Positions 22,601 through 34,526 of a DNA stretch of 64,000 bases are shown here, piece after piece. Under the pieces are notes generated by a model, which searched no databases, had not been told where the DNA came from, and worked only from the letters and a program-made list of their open reading frames with translations. Location: positions 31,241,001 to 31,305,000 of the forward strand of contig NC_088340.1 in the NCBI RefSeq assembly GCF_036884655.1, read 5' to 3'. Position 1 is the first letter of the stretch; each line of letters opens with the position of its first letter. The stretch comes from Musa acuminata AAA Group. Taxonomy: Eukaryota; Streptophyta; Magnoliopsida; Zingiberales; Musaceae. The translations under genes and the position numbers were made by a program.

Positions 22601-25600
22601 ATCAGAACAAAATACCAAAAGCTTAGAAAAATGACTTGGATCTGTTCAACTTGCCACTACTCAACATAGGCTTGAGTCACTCAAACCCTTTGAGTTGAAT
22701 TGCATAAAAAAACTATATTTATCTTCACAATTTAGTAATCTTTAAAAGAAAGTTTTAGCAAGCTAATTTACTATACAGGTGACAAGCATGTACCTTGAGT
22801 TTGGATCTCATTTATGTTCTGGATGATGAAGAATGCAACTATAGGCACCATTCCCTCTAACTGTTTTCTTATTAGTAATGTTGATAATGCTTTACGGCTT
22901 TGTTGTTATTGGTGATGGCATGGATAATGGATGCAGCTCATACATATACATGAGATGTGTTTCGTAACTTTCGAGATATTAAAAGAGCCTGGTCTAACCT
23001 AATTGGTTAAACTAGTCAATAGTTAACATATCAAACGATGCTTACCATAGCATGCTAAAGCACCACCTAGTAGGAGTATAGCTACAGAAAAGATATCCAA
23101 AGAAACCTGCAAATGAAAAACAGAAAAAAAAATTTATTTTATATATTTCCATGTAAAGCAAACTCAAGAGGGACTGGAAATTCATCAGATCATGCTGGTG
23201 AACAGCATTAAACTTAACAAACTAGTGAGAACTATAATATGAATAAGAGAAATGAAAATAGTAGGTTGTGTTGGCACTTCTTTTCCATTCATGTACCAAG
23301 TTATCAGACACAATGTCGAATGAGATATCCAATCCATCTACTCAAGATTGAGCATAACTTGTTGAAATTTCTTGTGGACCTTTCAGGATACATTATCAGT
23401 GCTAAGATATTTTAAATTTAGACACAAACCCAAAGACTTATATAGTTATATGTATATTCATAGACATGAACATACAAAAACTGTGTTTACTATGGTATAC
23501 ACATATATATGAAGCAGGGACACAGGCCATGCAACAAGGACACATGACCTATCCAAAGGTTACGCTAGATCATAAGTCTGGTAAAAGATACATCCATGCC
23601 TACCAAGACCACATCTAGCTAATCGAGGGGCATTCACATAGCCCACGGAGCCGGATCTACATTCAACATAGAAAGTGCAAGTGTCATACTGCACGTACTA
23701 TTGTGCAAACTGGGGAACTACACTAGATACTCTTACTTGAGGCAGAACATATCTCCCAGCTAACCTAAACTTGGTGATCCAATTTCCACTTAATTGAGTA
23801 CTTGTGGTATGGTAAGAAGTAAAATCTACCCTCCAAGAGGATACAAAGAATGATCAAGTACAACAAAACAAAGAAAGTTCTCCAGCAAAGCATAAAGCAC
23901 ATCTCCCATTAGTAGTTAATGCTCCAAAAAGTATCTCATAAAGCACATCTCCTATTAGTAGATAGAAGTATCTCAGAAAATAGATCAAGCAAAGATGGTT
24001 GAGGGTCCTTAAGATATCAGTCAACTATGCAAATCACATGAGAGGAGCAATGAATGCTCTTAATCCTTGGTGAGCTCAGACCCCAGATATTGACATATTG
24101 CAGAATTTGTCCTATCTTCAATGCACCCAAATTTCCTCACAGAAAAAAACTTCAAATTTTATTAGGTCTGCCCATAGCAGATATATTTCAATGAGGCAAA
24201 GAAGAGATCAACTCAAAGCTTGTTACAAACACAGTTTTCAGAGAGAAGCTAATTCTCTTTGATAAGCCAGTTTCCACACGCTCCACGCTCTAGTGCATAA
24301 GGTCAGGAAAAGTTGGTACAATAAACAGTATGTTTTTGGCAACTAGGTTTTTAATTTATTCCTGGTATTTTGAGAGTAGGGTCCCAGATGTAGTTGACGT
24401 TATGCCTAGCATTAACTGTTGTTCGACAAAATAATTGAATTTAACTAATGACAGCTGAAAGTCCCAAATTATCCTTATTTTGGTGGCATATTAATCATGA
24501 GATATGAAGACAAGGTGATAAGAAAAGATAATAACAATTGGAGAGAACTCGAGATAGTTGGATTTGGTCCAAAAATTAAGCGACAAAGAATGTCCGAAAA
24601 GTCGGTAAAGCCAATTACATACCCTAGCCACAAGAGAAGAATCGATAGGAGTTTTTCCTCTACCAATCCATATCAGGATGGAAAAAGAAATCACCGAAAC
24701 AAATGTCAGGACAATCACCTGCAAAAATAAGGTGTGACATCCATTTATTTCGTTAGTGTGATATTATGTTATCAAACTTCAGAATGTTTCAGAAGAAAAA
24801 CCAGAATATTTCCAAGGAATCTATAAAATTTACTCCAATAAACATGTGAAGATATGATTAGTTGGCATGCCCAACATTCAATTACCAAGATTACAAACTT
24901 TTGTCGACTTCCAATATGAATGGTTCGAGGAAAGCAACATTTCATATGGCCATCAACATGTGGTGAACCTTGTTTGCTCTTTGACTTTTCCAATAAAGCT
25001 TCATTATATCCATGTTCATCATCATCTTCTTCATCATCGTTTGCCTGATGGCATAGGTCAATCCTGTAAAAGCAATTTTTCAAAAACACTTACCAAACTA
25101 TAAGCTTACAGATTCTCCTTTTTTACTTTTTACAAGAATGCAAACATAGTTTACAAATGGACTTCCTATGAGTTCCTCCAAACCTAGACGAAGCTTACAG
25201 TTGGACTTTATGTAAGTTGCTCCATGGTATAAGTTTTAGAAGGCAGCTAAAACATGGGTAGCCAAGGTCTAAAAATGTATAGCTGACACTACTTAAATAG
25301 AGATTTTTGTGGATTATATCCTTAAAACAATTTTTAATTAAATTCATTAGTAGACAGATACAACTAGCATTTCACAGGAAGACTGTAAAAATTTAGGAAA
25401 CATTAGACAGATCCAAGGGCCATATATTAATGTACTTAACAGGGTATATCTTATGTGGGTAAAATAAATTAACGAAAAAAAATATTTTTTACTTTGTATA
25501 CAGCCTAAATCAATACCATTTGCCATACAACAAATGCATAAATCAATAAAAAAGATCAGTTGGGATAAGAAATTCTATATCAAAAAAATGCAAACTTCCA

Positions 25601-27411
25601 TAAGAAATCAGAAGTTTTGTTAGCTAATTCTTTTGGTTAGAGAACTTATGTGATTGGCATCACCTTTCAAAAGGGTGTAAATTACAGTTTGCTACAAACA
25701 AATTAAGATGAGCAGTATACATGTGACAGCTGAGACATTGAGATTCTAGAGAAATCAGCATTTTGTGTCAACCAGGATATGATGGCTATGAAACATGGAC
25801 TCTGACATGATACTGATACAATAGGACATGAAATTATAGATATCTAATATGGTGAAATTTGAAAAAAGGAAAGAAATTGTTAAGGCACAGATATGACAAT
25901 GAAATGTACTTTAAATAAATAGATTGTGTTTCTGACCATCATAGACAATTCCTAGAAGTCAAGGAATACACAATAATATGATATGGAATTATAGATATCT
26001 AATATGGTGAAATTTGAGAAAAAGAAAGAAAATGTTAAGACATGGATATGACAATGTGAAATGTACTTTAAATCAGGGTCTGTCGTACCGAACCGTACCG
26101 CCCGGTACCGGGCGGTACATACCGATCCGACAGGTTGTCGGTACGTGGACCGCCTGTTACTAGTCCGAGTGCACTGTAGTGCTGCTACAGTACTCGGCAC
26201 ACCTGGGTGTACCGCTCGGTATACCATACCGTACCGGTACCGAACCCAGGTCGAAATACCGGTACGGTACGGTATTACGAACCTTGCTTTAAATAAATAT
26301 AATGTGTTTCTGACCAGCATAGACAATTCCTATAAGTCAAAGAATACACGATAATAAAACATGAAGAACAACAAGCAGTTTGTGTGCATTTCTAATAACA
26401 TAATGTTCTAAAATAAGGTGATTTAACTTATTAAAAACTAAGACAAATTCATCAATATGTTTTTGATGACTATCGTCTGATGCTCAACAAAAATAACTTC
26501 ATCAAATCAATATATTGGTAAAAAATGCATCTTTAAACATCAAAAAAGGTTCTACCAATTAACACATACAAAGTATGCCACAAGTAGAATCTTTAAGCAC
26601 TATTTTAAATCAAATATTTCAGGAAATTGTGAAATGCCTTAGTTATATCTCAGAAACAAAGAAGATAAGTTACTCACCAGAAAGACACAAGCAGAAGGAA
26701 AGCAGCTAGAAACAGAATCTGAGGACAAGCTGCAAAATAGTTTTTAACTTTTAACCAATTTAAATACTAGCATCAGAGTTGAATGTACAGTAGAATTTGA
26801 AGAAGCGAACTGAAGTAACTTTGATTAAAATTGTGCTTACCCATGAGGATAAACCCACAGCCATGTGACCAACACTGCCATCCTTCACAAGTAGCAACAA
26901 TAGTAAAAATAAAGTACACCAAGTAGCCTGCCATATGATTAACATATATCATTTAAGTGTGGCAAAATGAATCATTTTAATGAATAGCTGACAAAATATA
27001 TTAGAACAAATAAAATAATAATATACTGGAACTATCATATGAAAATTATCAGAAGCTCTATAACATGTAGCAGAATAAGCAGGAGAACTTCAAATAGCAG
27101 GAAAAACACTTTTCATGGAAATAACCTTCACGCTCGAGACAATGGTTTGACTTCACACTTCAACAAAAAATGCATGCTGAGGTCTTTTACAAGTTGAAAG
27201 AAAATGACAAGGAATCATTTGGATTAAGAACTGTGGACAAAAAAAAAGCTGCTAGGTAATAAAGGTGCATATTAAGTGAACCAGCTTATGTGGCCACCAT
27301 TTAGTTATGATGGCACAATTATCTTCCATTTGAACAAAAGGAATCTCAGTTTGGTACCAATACTGGTCGGTGGCCAAACTATCACACTGGCTAGACCACT
27401 ACAACTAGAGG

Positions 27412-27456
<45 letters not shown>

Positions 27457-30400
27457 AGGAGGAGGTATAAGAGAAGGCTCAACAAATGGAGCCTGGGAGG
27501 AGTGGAGCAGTATTAACAGAAGACAGTGAAAAGGAAGAGAGGAAAAATGTAGGATACAGCAGGTACCAATACCAGATGATAGACTTACCACCAAATACAA
27601 CTCAATACATATCAACTCACCATTTGATGAGCTCATTCCAGTAAGCTGACTGCACAATAAGCTTGTTTATGGATCAGACTGAGTCAAATTGTTTGGTCTG
27701 CATACTACTCAACTATCAGATCAGTAAAATCAGTTTTTAAAATCTTGATCCACATATCTTAAAGTGTTATTGTTGATATAAATTCTTCTTAACATGACAA
27801 AAGATTGTGCTAGAGTTCATTCTTCTTAACATAACAAAAGATTGTGCTAGAGTTCATACTATTGTTGATATAAATTCTTCTTACCGAAGAAAATTAAATG
27901 CTTCACTTCGCCAACTTTTTCCTGAACAACCTCAAATGGTCTTTTGATTTTAATTCAGTTTCACTTGACCATTGCTTGTAATAATTGGTGTTAGTTGCCG
28001 CCTAACACTGTATTGGGCTTTAAGCTATGCTGCTACCATGTGTAAAGTAGTAAAACTTCTTCATAACATGATGTCTGCTCAAGAAAACTGTCATGTCTGG
28101 CAGGTGCAATCATCATTGATGCTAGCTTTTAATGGACCAAACAAGATACCCTAGATTATGGCTTTAATAGACGTCAGCTTATGCTGTGTCACTTTATATA
28201 ACAAGCAAAATCCATGCATCAGCAAATTGTGGTACCATCTAGTTTACCCCATGAGAAATCATATTTGAAGAAAAACACAGACAGATATATTTCCAACACT
28301 AGATTTATCACTGAATGTCAATTTTGTAGTTGTAAACAATGTACAAAAGGGAAAAAAGTCAATTAGACAAGCATTAATTGGTCATAACTTATTTTATGCT
28401 AAATCTCAAAAGTTCATCCAAGACCACTATAAAAAGTGCCAACATCAAAGAATCAGATTATGACATGGTTTTGTAAGTGTTACTAAGTAACTGATGTTAT
28501 GCATACTGTTAATAGGTTGCAGAATCTTAACATTGAACCTAGAATTTGTGGTGTTTGAACAATGAGATCATGAGATTAAAGTTGAATAACAGTCAAATTC
28601 AAGATTACTTAGCGCGATAAGTAGATACTGTTCATATTTTAGGTGTCTCACCGATGTTGGATGAACCAATCATGAGATGGAATATCTGCAAGAAATTAGA
28701 CATTCACAGAACTAATCAATGGCACAATTAAACAGGCTGAAACAAATAGCATAGCAATATGAAATGGATTTTGTTCAAACAAATCAAGGTCAGCAGACCT
28801 ATGATCTAGACATTAAAAAAGATCTGTTAAAAAAACCAGAATCAAATTATTCTAGTGTTGGTGTACAATACTGTATGATATTGTTTAAATATGATGGTAC
28901 ACATTCTTAAAACTTAAAAGTAAGAACTTAGCCCTTCATATTCTCGAGTAATTAATATTGGGAGAACAGGAGACTAGATCTATATCAATTGGCATAGGAA
29001 ATGCAGGAGAAGTAAATTACTCTTCAGGAGGAGAAAAAGCTAAGCCTAGCCCCCAAGAAGAACTTGCACCTTGTGCCAAAAGTCCTACTAAGTAGAGATT
29101 TTTGATGTGACATGCATTCTTATTCTAGGTACAGAAATAAGAGCAAATAGGTGATAGAACAATCACAAGATTTATATTATAGGCAGCAACATTTCATGTT
29201 GAAGTTCTTTCACATCTGGAATAGATGTAATCATGTAATTAATAAAGTGAAGAATCATTGTCCAGGGAAAAAAAATCCAACAGGATAGACACTGATTTAA
29301 GAAAATAACCTCCTTAAGCACACTTGGAGTAGTTGAAGGCCTCCGTATACTGCATGATGCAAAATTCAGGATAACTAAAATAGTCCTAGAAGGTTATAAA
29401 TAACTCCCAGATCATGATATGTGGCAGGTGTAACTTATTTAGCATATAGAGTTTTGCTTTTAGAGAAAAAGATCTACTTGACATTCAAAGCTTAAATGGA
29501 ATAGTCAAGGGTGATAATTTTTTTTTCTGGAAAACTTGTTATTTGTAGATGATGAGTCATACAGATATAACTTAGAAGGTAAAAGTAGCAAGATGATAAA
29601 AAGGACCAAGGTAATCAAAGAGGATAGTAAATTTATCAGAGACAAACCGAGTCGTATATCATCTTGCTACAAAAGAATTGATATTTCTGTCCACTTTGAG
29701 ACAAGCAGTCAAGCAAGGAGATTATGCTTTCCTTTCTTGCTTGATAACTACAATACACTAGTGACTACTTACCAGAAGTAATGGCTAAAAGCCTAATATA
29801 TATCATTAACCAAGACAGAATGTTGATAGCTAATTCCATACAAGATATAACATTATGTAAAGCTGGGCCAAGATATGGATTCGACTAACAGAAAGGTTGT
29901 CTATGCATGACAAAGATGATAGGTTTTGCCTGAGAACCTCAGAAGCACGACAAAGATGACAGGTTTTGCCTGAGAACCTCAAAGAGGTGACTGTATATGA
30001 TCCAGTAAGTACATATTGAAACATATTGCTTGAGTTTGCTAATCTCTATTTGGCTGTGCTCTACTTCCAATTTACCTAAGGTGGACAGTAAAATGGATCT
30101 TATAAAATCAAGTGGCTAAATAAGCTTCATACTAAGAAAAGTTCTCCTGAAATCATGGTTTATTTAAAGCCTTATTTCACAACTGGTGAATAATGAAATA
30201 TCAGAAAGGTGTGTGCAACCACCTGCATCACTGCATGAAGTAAGAACCAAACTAAAATTAAGCAGCAGCTAGACTGACTGACTGCACAGTAAATAATTTA
30301 AGCATCTCAAGGAAATATGACAAATACATAGGTTATATATTCATCGTTTGTATTTTAAAACTGATAATCAAAATAAGTATAAGAAATAATTAAAGCAGAA

Positions 30401-32732
30401 CAAATAACATAATATTAAGATGCTACTTGCTGATGGATTTCATACTTAAACAAATAAAGAAGATAATGTATTTACACTGAACAACTCGAGGCTGTTTTCC
30501 GCATACCTTTTGGCGAGTCCAGCCAAGTTGTTGGTTGCGTAAGTGAATTCTCAACAACTGCCATTAAGAGAAAGCTAATCAATGTACAACATAACTCGAT
30601 AAAAGTTGGTGTAAGAAGACTAAAATGAAAAAACATATGAAGACCCATACCCCAAAATCACATAGGAACATATTATTAGTTACAATCACCTCAAAGCTCA
30701 CTAAGAGGAAAAACAGAGAGAAAAAAATACTGAAATAGGCTGGAGTTTAGCTGCAATCTCAGATAATGCACCACTCCAAGTTAACCATACAAGTAATGAC
30801 AAAAACAAGCATTATCTTAACTATCTCCAGTTCCATAGATCCATAATTAAAATGGAAGAACCCCATCCTTTATGACTGCTAGCATTCAATTTTTTGTCAA
30901 TACAATAACTATAGGTCCTAGACACGCACGTTTCTCAAATGGTCACCATGTATCCTACCACCATTTTTATAATGTGCTCTAACAATATATGGAAAAAAAG
31001 GGTAAATCAAACAAAAGGAAAAGAAAATTCCAAAACTTGTTATGGAACCTAGAGAAGATAAAATAAATTAAGCAAACTAAAACTGTTACAAGACCATTAG
31101 ATACTACTACTTAACTCCTAGTTAGTTAATCATTAGGCATTCAGCAAAACATAATATCTAAAGATTTGAAATATGAAAGGACCACATTATAAATAAGAGC
31201 TAAATAGGTGCAAGATAAAATGAGCCAAAAAACTGGGAAGCAAGTGCAGGAGAAAAGTGAATTAATATCTCAAGGAAAAGATTAATAATATAAAGAAGCA
31301 TTTAAGTATCAGTGACCTAACATGGAATAAAAATGGCTCTAGAACTTAATACGAAAGCCTTTGTCCCTTTAATGGTCTACAACTCCACTTTCTGGTCACT
31401 TTGTCCCATTGCCCTTGCTTCCCATCTCATCATACCACCTCCCACACAGCCTAATCATCACCTTCATCACATCTTACTACCTAGATGACACATCAACTGC
31501 ACTCTACAATCTCAGTCCTCTCACTCCAGTTCACTTCTCCTTGCACCACCTGACACCCTTTAGCTCTAATTACCATTTCCACCGTCATAAGCACCATCCA
31601 CCACAATAAATCATATCTGCCCTTTCCTCCCCTCCCTTTCATGGAAAACCAGGTGCATAACAACCCATTGAAAACACACCTAGCATGAAGAAGAGTGGAA
31701 TACCTCTCCAAATTTCTCCTCCTCTCTGTCTTCCTCTCCCCCATTTCTTCCCCTACAGTAGTATGCAATACAACTGGACTATGTGGTCAGGGTGCATGCA
31801 CTGAAACGATGAGCCTATGCTATCGGTGAGCGATAGGGGTGCGTGTTGTTTGGCTCAACTAATTTTTCGAAGAATTTTCAGAACTAATCATTGAGTCAGT
31901 TTACAAATCATGAAGCATAACAAATGAAACCACAAAGGAAGAAAAAGAAACCCAAAATGTGTTTAGTTTCATTATTCTTGTTAAAAAAATTACTATATAA
32001 ATTAATATGATATAAGTTATATTATTATCATAATGATAAAAAAGATACTATATTATGTTAATATTTTTATATATCAAAAAGATGATTGAGCAATATTATA
32101 TGAAGCATTTGAATTTATAAAGTAAAATTTATTTTGAAGATCAAATTGAAAAACTTGAATAATACATCAAGTTCACATAGTTCTAAAACTAAATAATTTT
32201 AAGAATTGCAAAGCGCCGAAAATTATAATTTTAATAAGACGGAATATCTTTAGCTACCAACAGATAATATAAGCTACAACGTATGGTTCTCGACCTATTA
32301 TGGGCCCTTCAAGAATCAAGTCTACCGAGAATGGCGATGTCCACAAATGTCTTGATGTCTTAGAATGATGCCCATTTGGTCTATTGAACCATAACAAATT
32401 TATGACTGCAAACACAGCCCGCAATGCGTAAGAAAAGATAACTGTAATTGGCACTGCATATACCCAAGATTCCCAATCGATGCAAGATAAAGAACACCAG
32501 CGAGGCACATCAAGGATTCCATAAAGGAAATAGCTGGTCATTTGGAAATAGAGCGAGTTCTTTAAGCAAACAGCGAGAGCAGAAATGAGGGAAACGAACT
32601 CCAGGACCAAGGGGGATCAACCTGCAAGAAAGCGACGACCGCCAGGGCCCCGTCGACGACCGCCAGGGTGGCATCTGCCGCCACGACTTCGGTCGGCAGG
32701 CACCTGTGCCCCGCCCCACCCTCGGTCCGCAT
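13644..32732 (-). CDS. THH1/TOM1/TOM3-family multi-pass membrane protein (13 exons)
   Basis: Exons 5'-3': 32732-32622, 30557-30507, 28685-28652, 26927-26841, 26729-26678, 25063-24886, 24718-24623, 23106-23046, 15501-15437, 14848-14774, 14678-14603, 14344-14178, 13667-13644. All junctions are AG/GT and phases agree, giving 358 aa. Recognisable text: [143 protein letters not shown] and the terminal KASPI. The family has about seven membrane helices; some Arabidopsis members are tonoplast or endomembrane proteins that support tobamovirus replication, and the native role is unclear. The acidic loop EEDDDE lies between helices. Met at 32732 was chosen because it gives a family-length N-terminus; an in-frame Met at 32804 would add 24 residues. 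Exon 11 has an alternative acceptor (14684). Intron 8 holds a chromovirus and intron 5 a MITE. Confidence 0.87.
15916..16312 (-). repeat. 3' LTR of the chromovirus
   Basis: Aligns along its whole length with 21473-21868. On the minus strand it begins TGATAGGACCC and ends TTCTATTA (an original CTATCA end is likely, with a substitution). Minus-strand TATATAAG lies at 16063-16070. The outer edge abuts the TGCTC duplication. Confidence 0.9.
16342..16644 (-). pseudogene. Integrase C-terminus with chromodomain-like tail
   Basis: [20 protein letters not shown] is the conserved post-integrase motif. [20 protein letters not shown] then [20 protein letters not shown] resembles the chromodomain that chromoviruses carry at the integrase end (VxWxxLxxxxATWE pattern; here Cys replaces the aromatic Trp). 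Chromodomains guide integration toward particular chromatin. The ORF ends 30 bp before the LTR. Confidence 0.8.
16726..17878 (-). pseudogene. chromovirus RNase H tail and integrase (broken)
   Basis: [20 protein letters not shown] closes the polymerase. The integrase zinc region has the two His (HSTSSVGH) but YDVC where the family has CxxC, so the first Cys is lost. Core motifs are [30 protein letters not shown] (second catalytic Asp) and [19 protein letters not shown] (catalytic Glu), then [20 protein letters not shown] and PYEALYGRP. Two ORFs (17640-17257, 17223-16726) are offset by a frameshift. Confidence 0.88.
18026..19700 (-). pseudogene. chromovirus protease, reverse transcriptase and RNase H (broken)
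   Basis: Protease active site [14 protein letters not shown] lies at about 19610-19565. Reverse transcriptase motifs are [37 protein letters not shown] (19147-18830), [20 protein letters not shown] and the catalytic VFFDDILIY near 18600-18570, then GITGYYRKL. RNase H follows with [33 protein letters not shown] and [16 protein letters not shown]. Stops near 19170, 18810 and 18330 and several frameshifts break the frame. Confidence 0.88.
19712..20650 (-). pseudogene. chromovirus gag (broken)
   Basis: The capsid-like region begins near 20593 ([20 protein letters not shown]), with [20 protein letters not shown] and YFQYHKT typical of plant gypsy gag. It continues in other frames through [24 protein letters not shown] and [15 protein letters not shown]. 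The zinc knuckle [20 protein letters not shown] is at about 19860-19800. At least two frameshifts and a stop separate these blocks. Confidence 0.85.
20860..21035 (-). repeat. Imperfect repeats in the chromovirus leader
   Basis: The motif TTTGCAACGAAAATTTGCA (or CGAAAATTTGCARCAATAC, then AAGAACGTTT) occurs twice, at about 20930-20962 and 21006-21040, with further fragments around. It lies between the primer-binding site and gag, so it is untranslated leader sequence. Confidence 0.6.
21473..21868 (-). repeat. 5' LTR of the chromovirus
   Basis: Full-length partner of the LTR at 15916-16312. On the minus strand it begins TGATAGGACCC at 21868 and ends at 21473. The primer-binding site TGGTATCAGAGCA then follows at about 21470-21458, leading into the untranslated leader. 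Confidence 0.9.
25828..26357. repeat. 155-bp tandem duplication, second copy split by a MITE
   Basis: Copy 1 is 25828-25982. Copy 2 starts at 25983 and resumes after the MITE at 26287 to about 26357. Both share AATTATAGATATCTAATATGG, ACATGGATATGACAATG-like and TTTCTGACCAGCATAGACAA text with scattered substitutions. Copy 1 carries a single CTTTAAAT (25909-25916) where copy 2 has it on both sides of the MITE. It lies in intron 5 of the THH1/TOM1-like gene. Confidence 0.9.
26074..26286. mobile_element. hAT-type MITE, 213 bp, 8-bp target duplication
   Basis: Flanked by CTTTAAAT (26066-26073 and 26287-26294), an exact 8-bp duplication. The ends are CAGGGTCTGTCGTACCGAAC and, as reverse complement of the right end, CAAGGTTCGTAATACCGTAC, an imperfect terminal inverted repeat starting CARGG as in many hAT elements. 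The interior is dominated by palindromic GTACCG/CGGTAC strings. No coding capacity. It sits in intron 5 of the THH1/TOM1-like gene. Confidence 0.85.
27414..27451. repeat. (GA)19 microsatellite
   Basis: Near-pure GA run in intron 3 of the THH1/TOM1-like gene (26928-28651). Confidence 0.9.
27783..27856. repeat. Two tandem 37-bp units
   Basis: TTCTTCTTAACATGACAAAA with GATTGTGCTAGAGTTCA is repeated at 27783-27819 and 27820-27856 with one mismatch. A third partial unit begins near 27880. Intronic. Confidence 0.75.
29906..29985. repeat. Two tandem 40-bp units
   Basis: CAYGACAAAGATGAYAGGTT followed by TTGCCTGAGAACCTCARAAG occurs at 29906-29945 and 29946-29985 with few mismatches. Intronic, in intron 2 of the THH1/TOM1-like gene. 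Confidence 0.75.
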
Positions 32733-32826
32733 CCCCCTCGCCCGCTCCGGAAACGGATCGGTAGGGAAGATTTTTGCTCCCTCAACCTTATTGCCCAGAT
32801 TCAAGAACTATCGCCGACTAGGGTTT

Positions 32827-32830
<4 letters not shown>

Positions 32831-32865
<35 letters not shown>
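32831..32865. repeat. (AG)n microsatellite in the 5' region of the THH1/TOM1-like gene
   Basis: A run of about 17 AG units, a (CT)n tract on the coding strand, starting 99 bp upstream of the chosen start codon. Confidence 0.9.
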
Positions 32866-32869
<4 letters not shown>

Positions 32870-34499
32870 CCGGCGTCAAAACACAAGGTGGGGGGAAGAA
32901 GGTGGCTGATGGAGGAGGAGAGCTATTGTCGTCGTCGGATGCGCTCAACGGCAATGCCATCGAAGCAATTTATGTTTTACTAGTTCTTCGATCTCGTACC
33001 TGTAACGTAGTTGGAAGTTTAAGTGGGTCCGGAGTCTGTGGCCACGATGAGCCGTCAAGAGTTGCTCGAAGAAACGCGGGTAAGTCGTTGGGCGTGTTTC
33101 TTGGCGAAGGCTTTGGCCTCTTGACCCACCACAACGACAGCTGTCGGACGAGAAAACCGCTCCTGTCTCACGTGACGCGGCGCAGTTCTGCTTCCTTCGC
33201 GGTGTTCTTTGGGTTCCTCTCACAGCCCTCTCCAAACGACGCCCTCCTCGTGAGTCACCCGACTCGACTGGAGTCACAAGAAGGGTCCCAAGGCGGGCCC
33301 AGACCGCAGTCGAATAGAAAAGAAGGTTCCTCACTTTATGAGATGAGACGGGGGCGGTGTTCTTAAACCCAGCACAAACCAAACGGAACGAAACACAACG
33401 AAATGAAATGAAATGACACGGTTTGGGCCGGGCAGGTAAATTAAGTGGCCCGTTCCGTGGCGATCCATCGACCTGTCTTCGGTGATTCGCCTCCATTCTT
33501 TCTTTCTCCATTTGCACGTCAATCATGAATCAAGGAAACTGTTTGATGTACTCATTCATCCAATTAACGAGCGATGATATGTGTGATTGCAATATTAGTT
33601 AACTGATTTTTTGGGCAAGAAAAATGTAAATTGTAATTACTAAGATTAAGGGGATGAGTGCATGAATTGAAATGAGAAAGACAGAGTGGCACAGCGATGA
33701 GGGAGGAACAATTAGATTCTTGCAATTGAAAACAAATTATAAGGTATATAGTGGGTTACTATTTATTAATAGGCATTCATGATGCAAGATGCTACTTATA
33801 CTCTTGTCATTATCATTGGCATGCTCTGGAGAACATTTAACTTGTTGGTAGCTACTCACCAACATTTTACTTGAACGGAAGGAAGAAGTCTTGGAATCAT
33901 GCAAATGCCATCGTCAACTCTCCAGCTATATGACAAGCATAAGTCCAAATGATTGTTTCAAAGATGCCTTAATCTTTTTGTAAAGACAAGGTTAGGTGTC
34001 GGGACAATTGAAGGAGAGGATATCATCTCATTCTCTCTCGTCGGTAAAGAAGAAGAAGACGTGTGCTTGGGTGATCAACACTGATGTGTCAAATAATGTC
34101 GGCATGTACAAATATCTCTAAGCTAAAAGTTCATAAGAGTTTTAGCTCGAGGGAGCACTGTTCATCAAATCTTGATACTAGAATAGTTAACGGCAGCAGC
34201 TAGCAGAAGAAGATTGAATGAATCGAGCTTGTTTGTGGATGTTCTTCTTTGGAGCTGGTACTGTTCGTCGATGGAGGAACAAAACGTAGGGTCTTGGATT
34301 CGGGGGGGCGGGGGGGGGTGACAGCAGCAGTTCACCGGAGATGTCGGCTGTCATTTGTCAAAGAGATGGCCGCACGCCAGACCGCAGCTCATGCATGGTT
34401 GCCCAAAGCCCCAACAAAAGCTCCCTTCCCCCCTTCTCCGTCGATGGCGACGTCTCCCCCACCGATCACCCAATCCGACGACCACCACTTGGTCCCCAA

Positions 34500-34526
34500 T
34501 CTCTCTCTCTCTCTCTCTCTCTCTCT
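34500..34526. repeat. (CT)n microsatellite
   Basis: Pure CT run ending in CTGCAG, about 1.2 kb upstream of the WRKY start codon. No transcript model explains it. Confidence 0.9.

Noticed and set aside
22794..22828. Candidate exon of the THH1/TOM1-like gene on the minus strand (ATGAGATCCAAACTCAAG before GTACATG)
   Set aside because: The phase required after exon 8 produces a stop, and a much better exon (15437-15501, [17 protein letters not shown]) fits phase, length and family sequence.
27391..27657. ORFs across GA microsatellites
   Set aside because: Open frames are created by the dinucleotide repeat; low-complexity translation only.
32254..32610. 118-codon minus ORF next to exon 1 of the THH1/TOM1-like gene
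   Set aside because: It lies in intron 1; exon 1 ends at a clear donor (32622) and joins in frame to 30557-30507.
32945..33526. 193-codon minus ORF upstream of the THH1/TOM1-like gene
   Set aside because: No recognisable domain; overlaps other equally long ORFs in GC-rich sequence, and no splice or family support.
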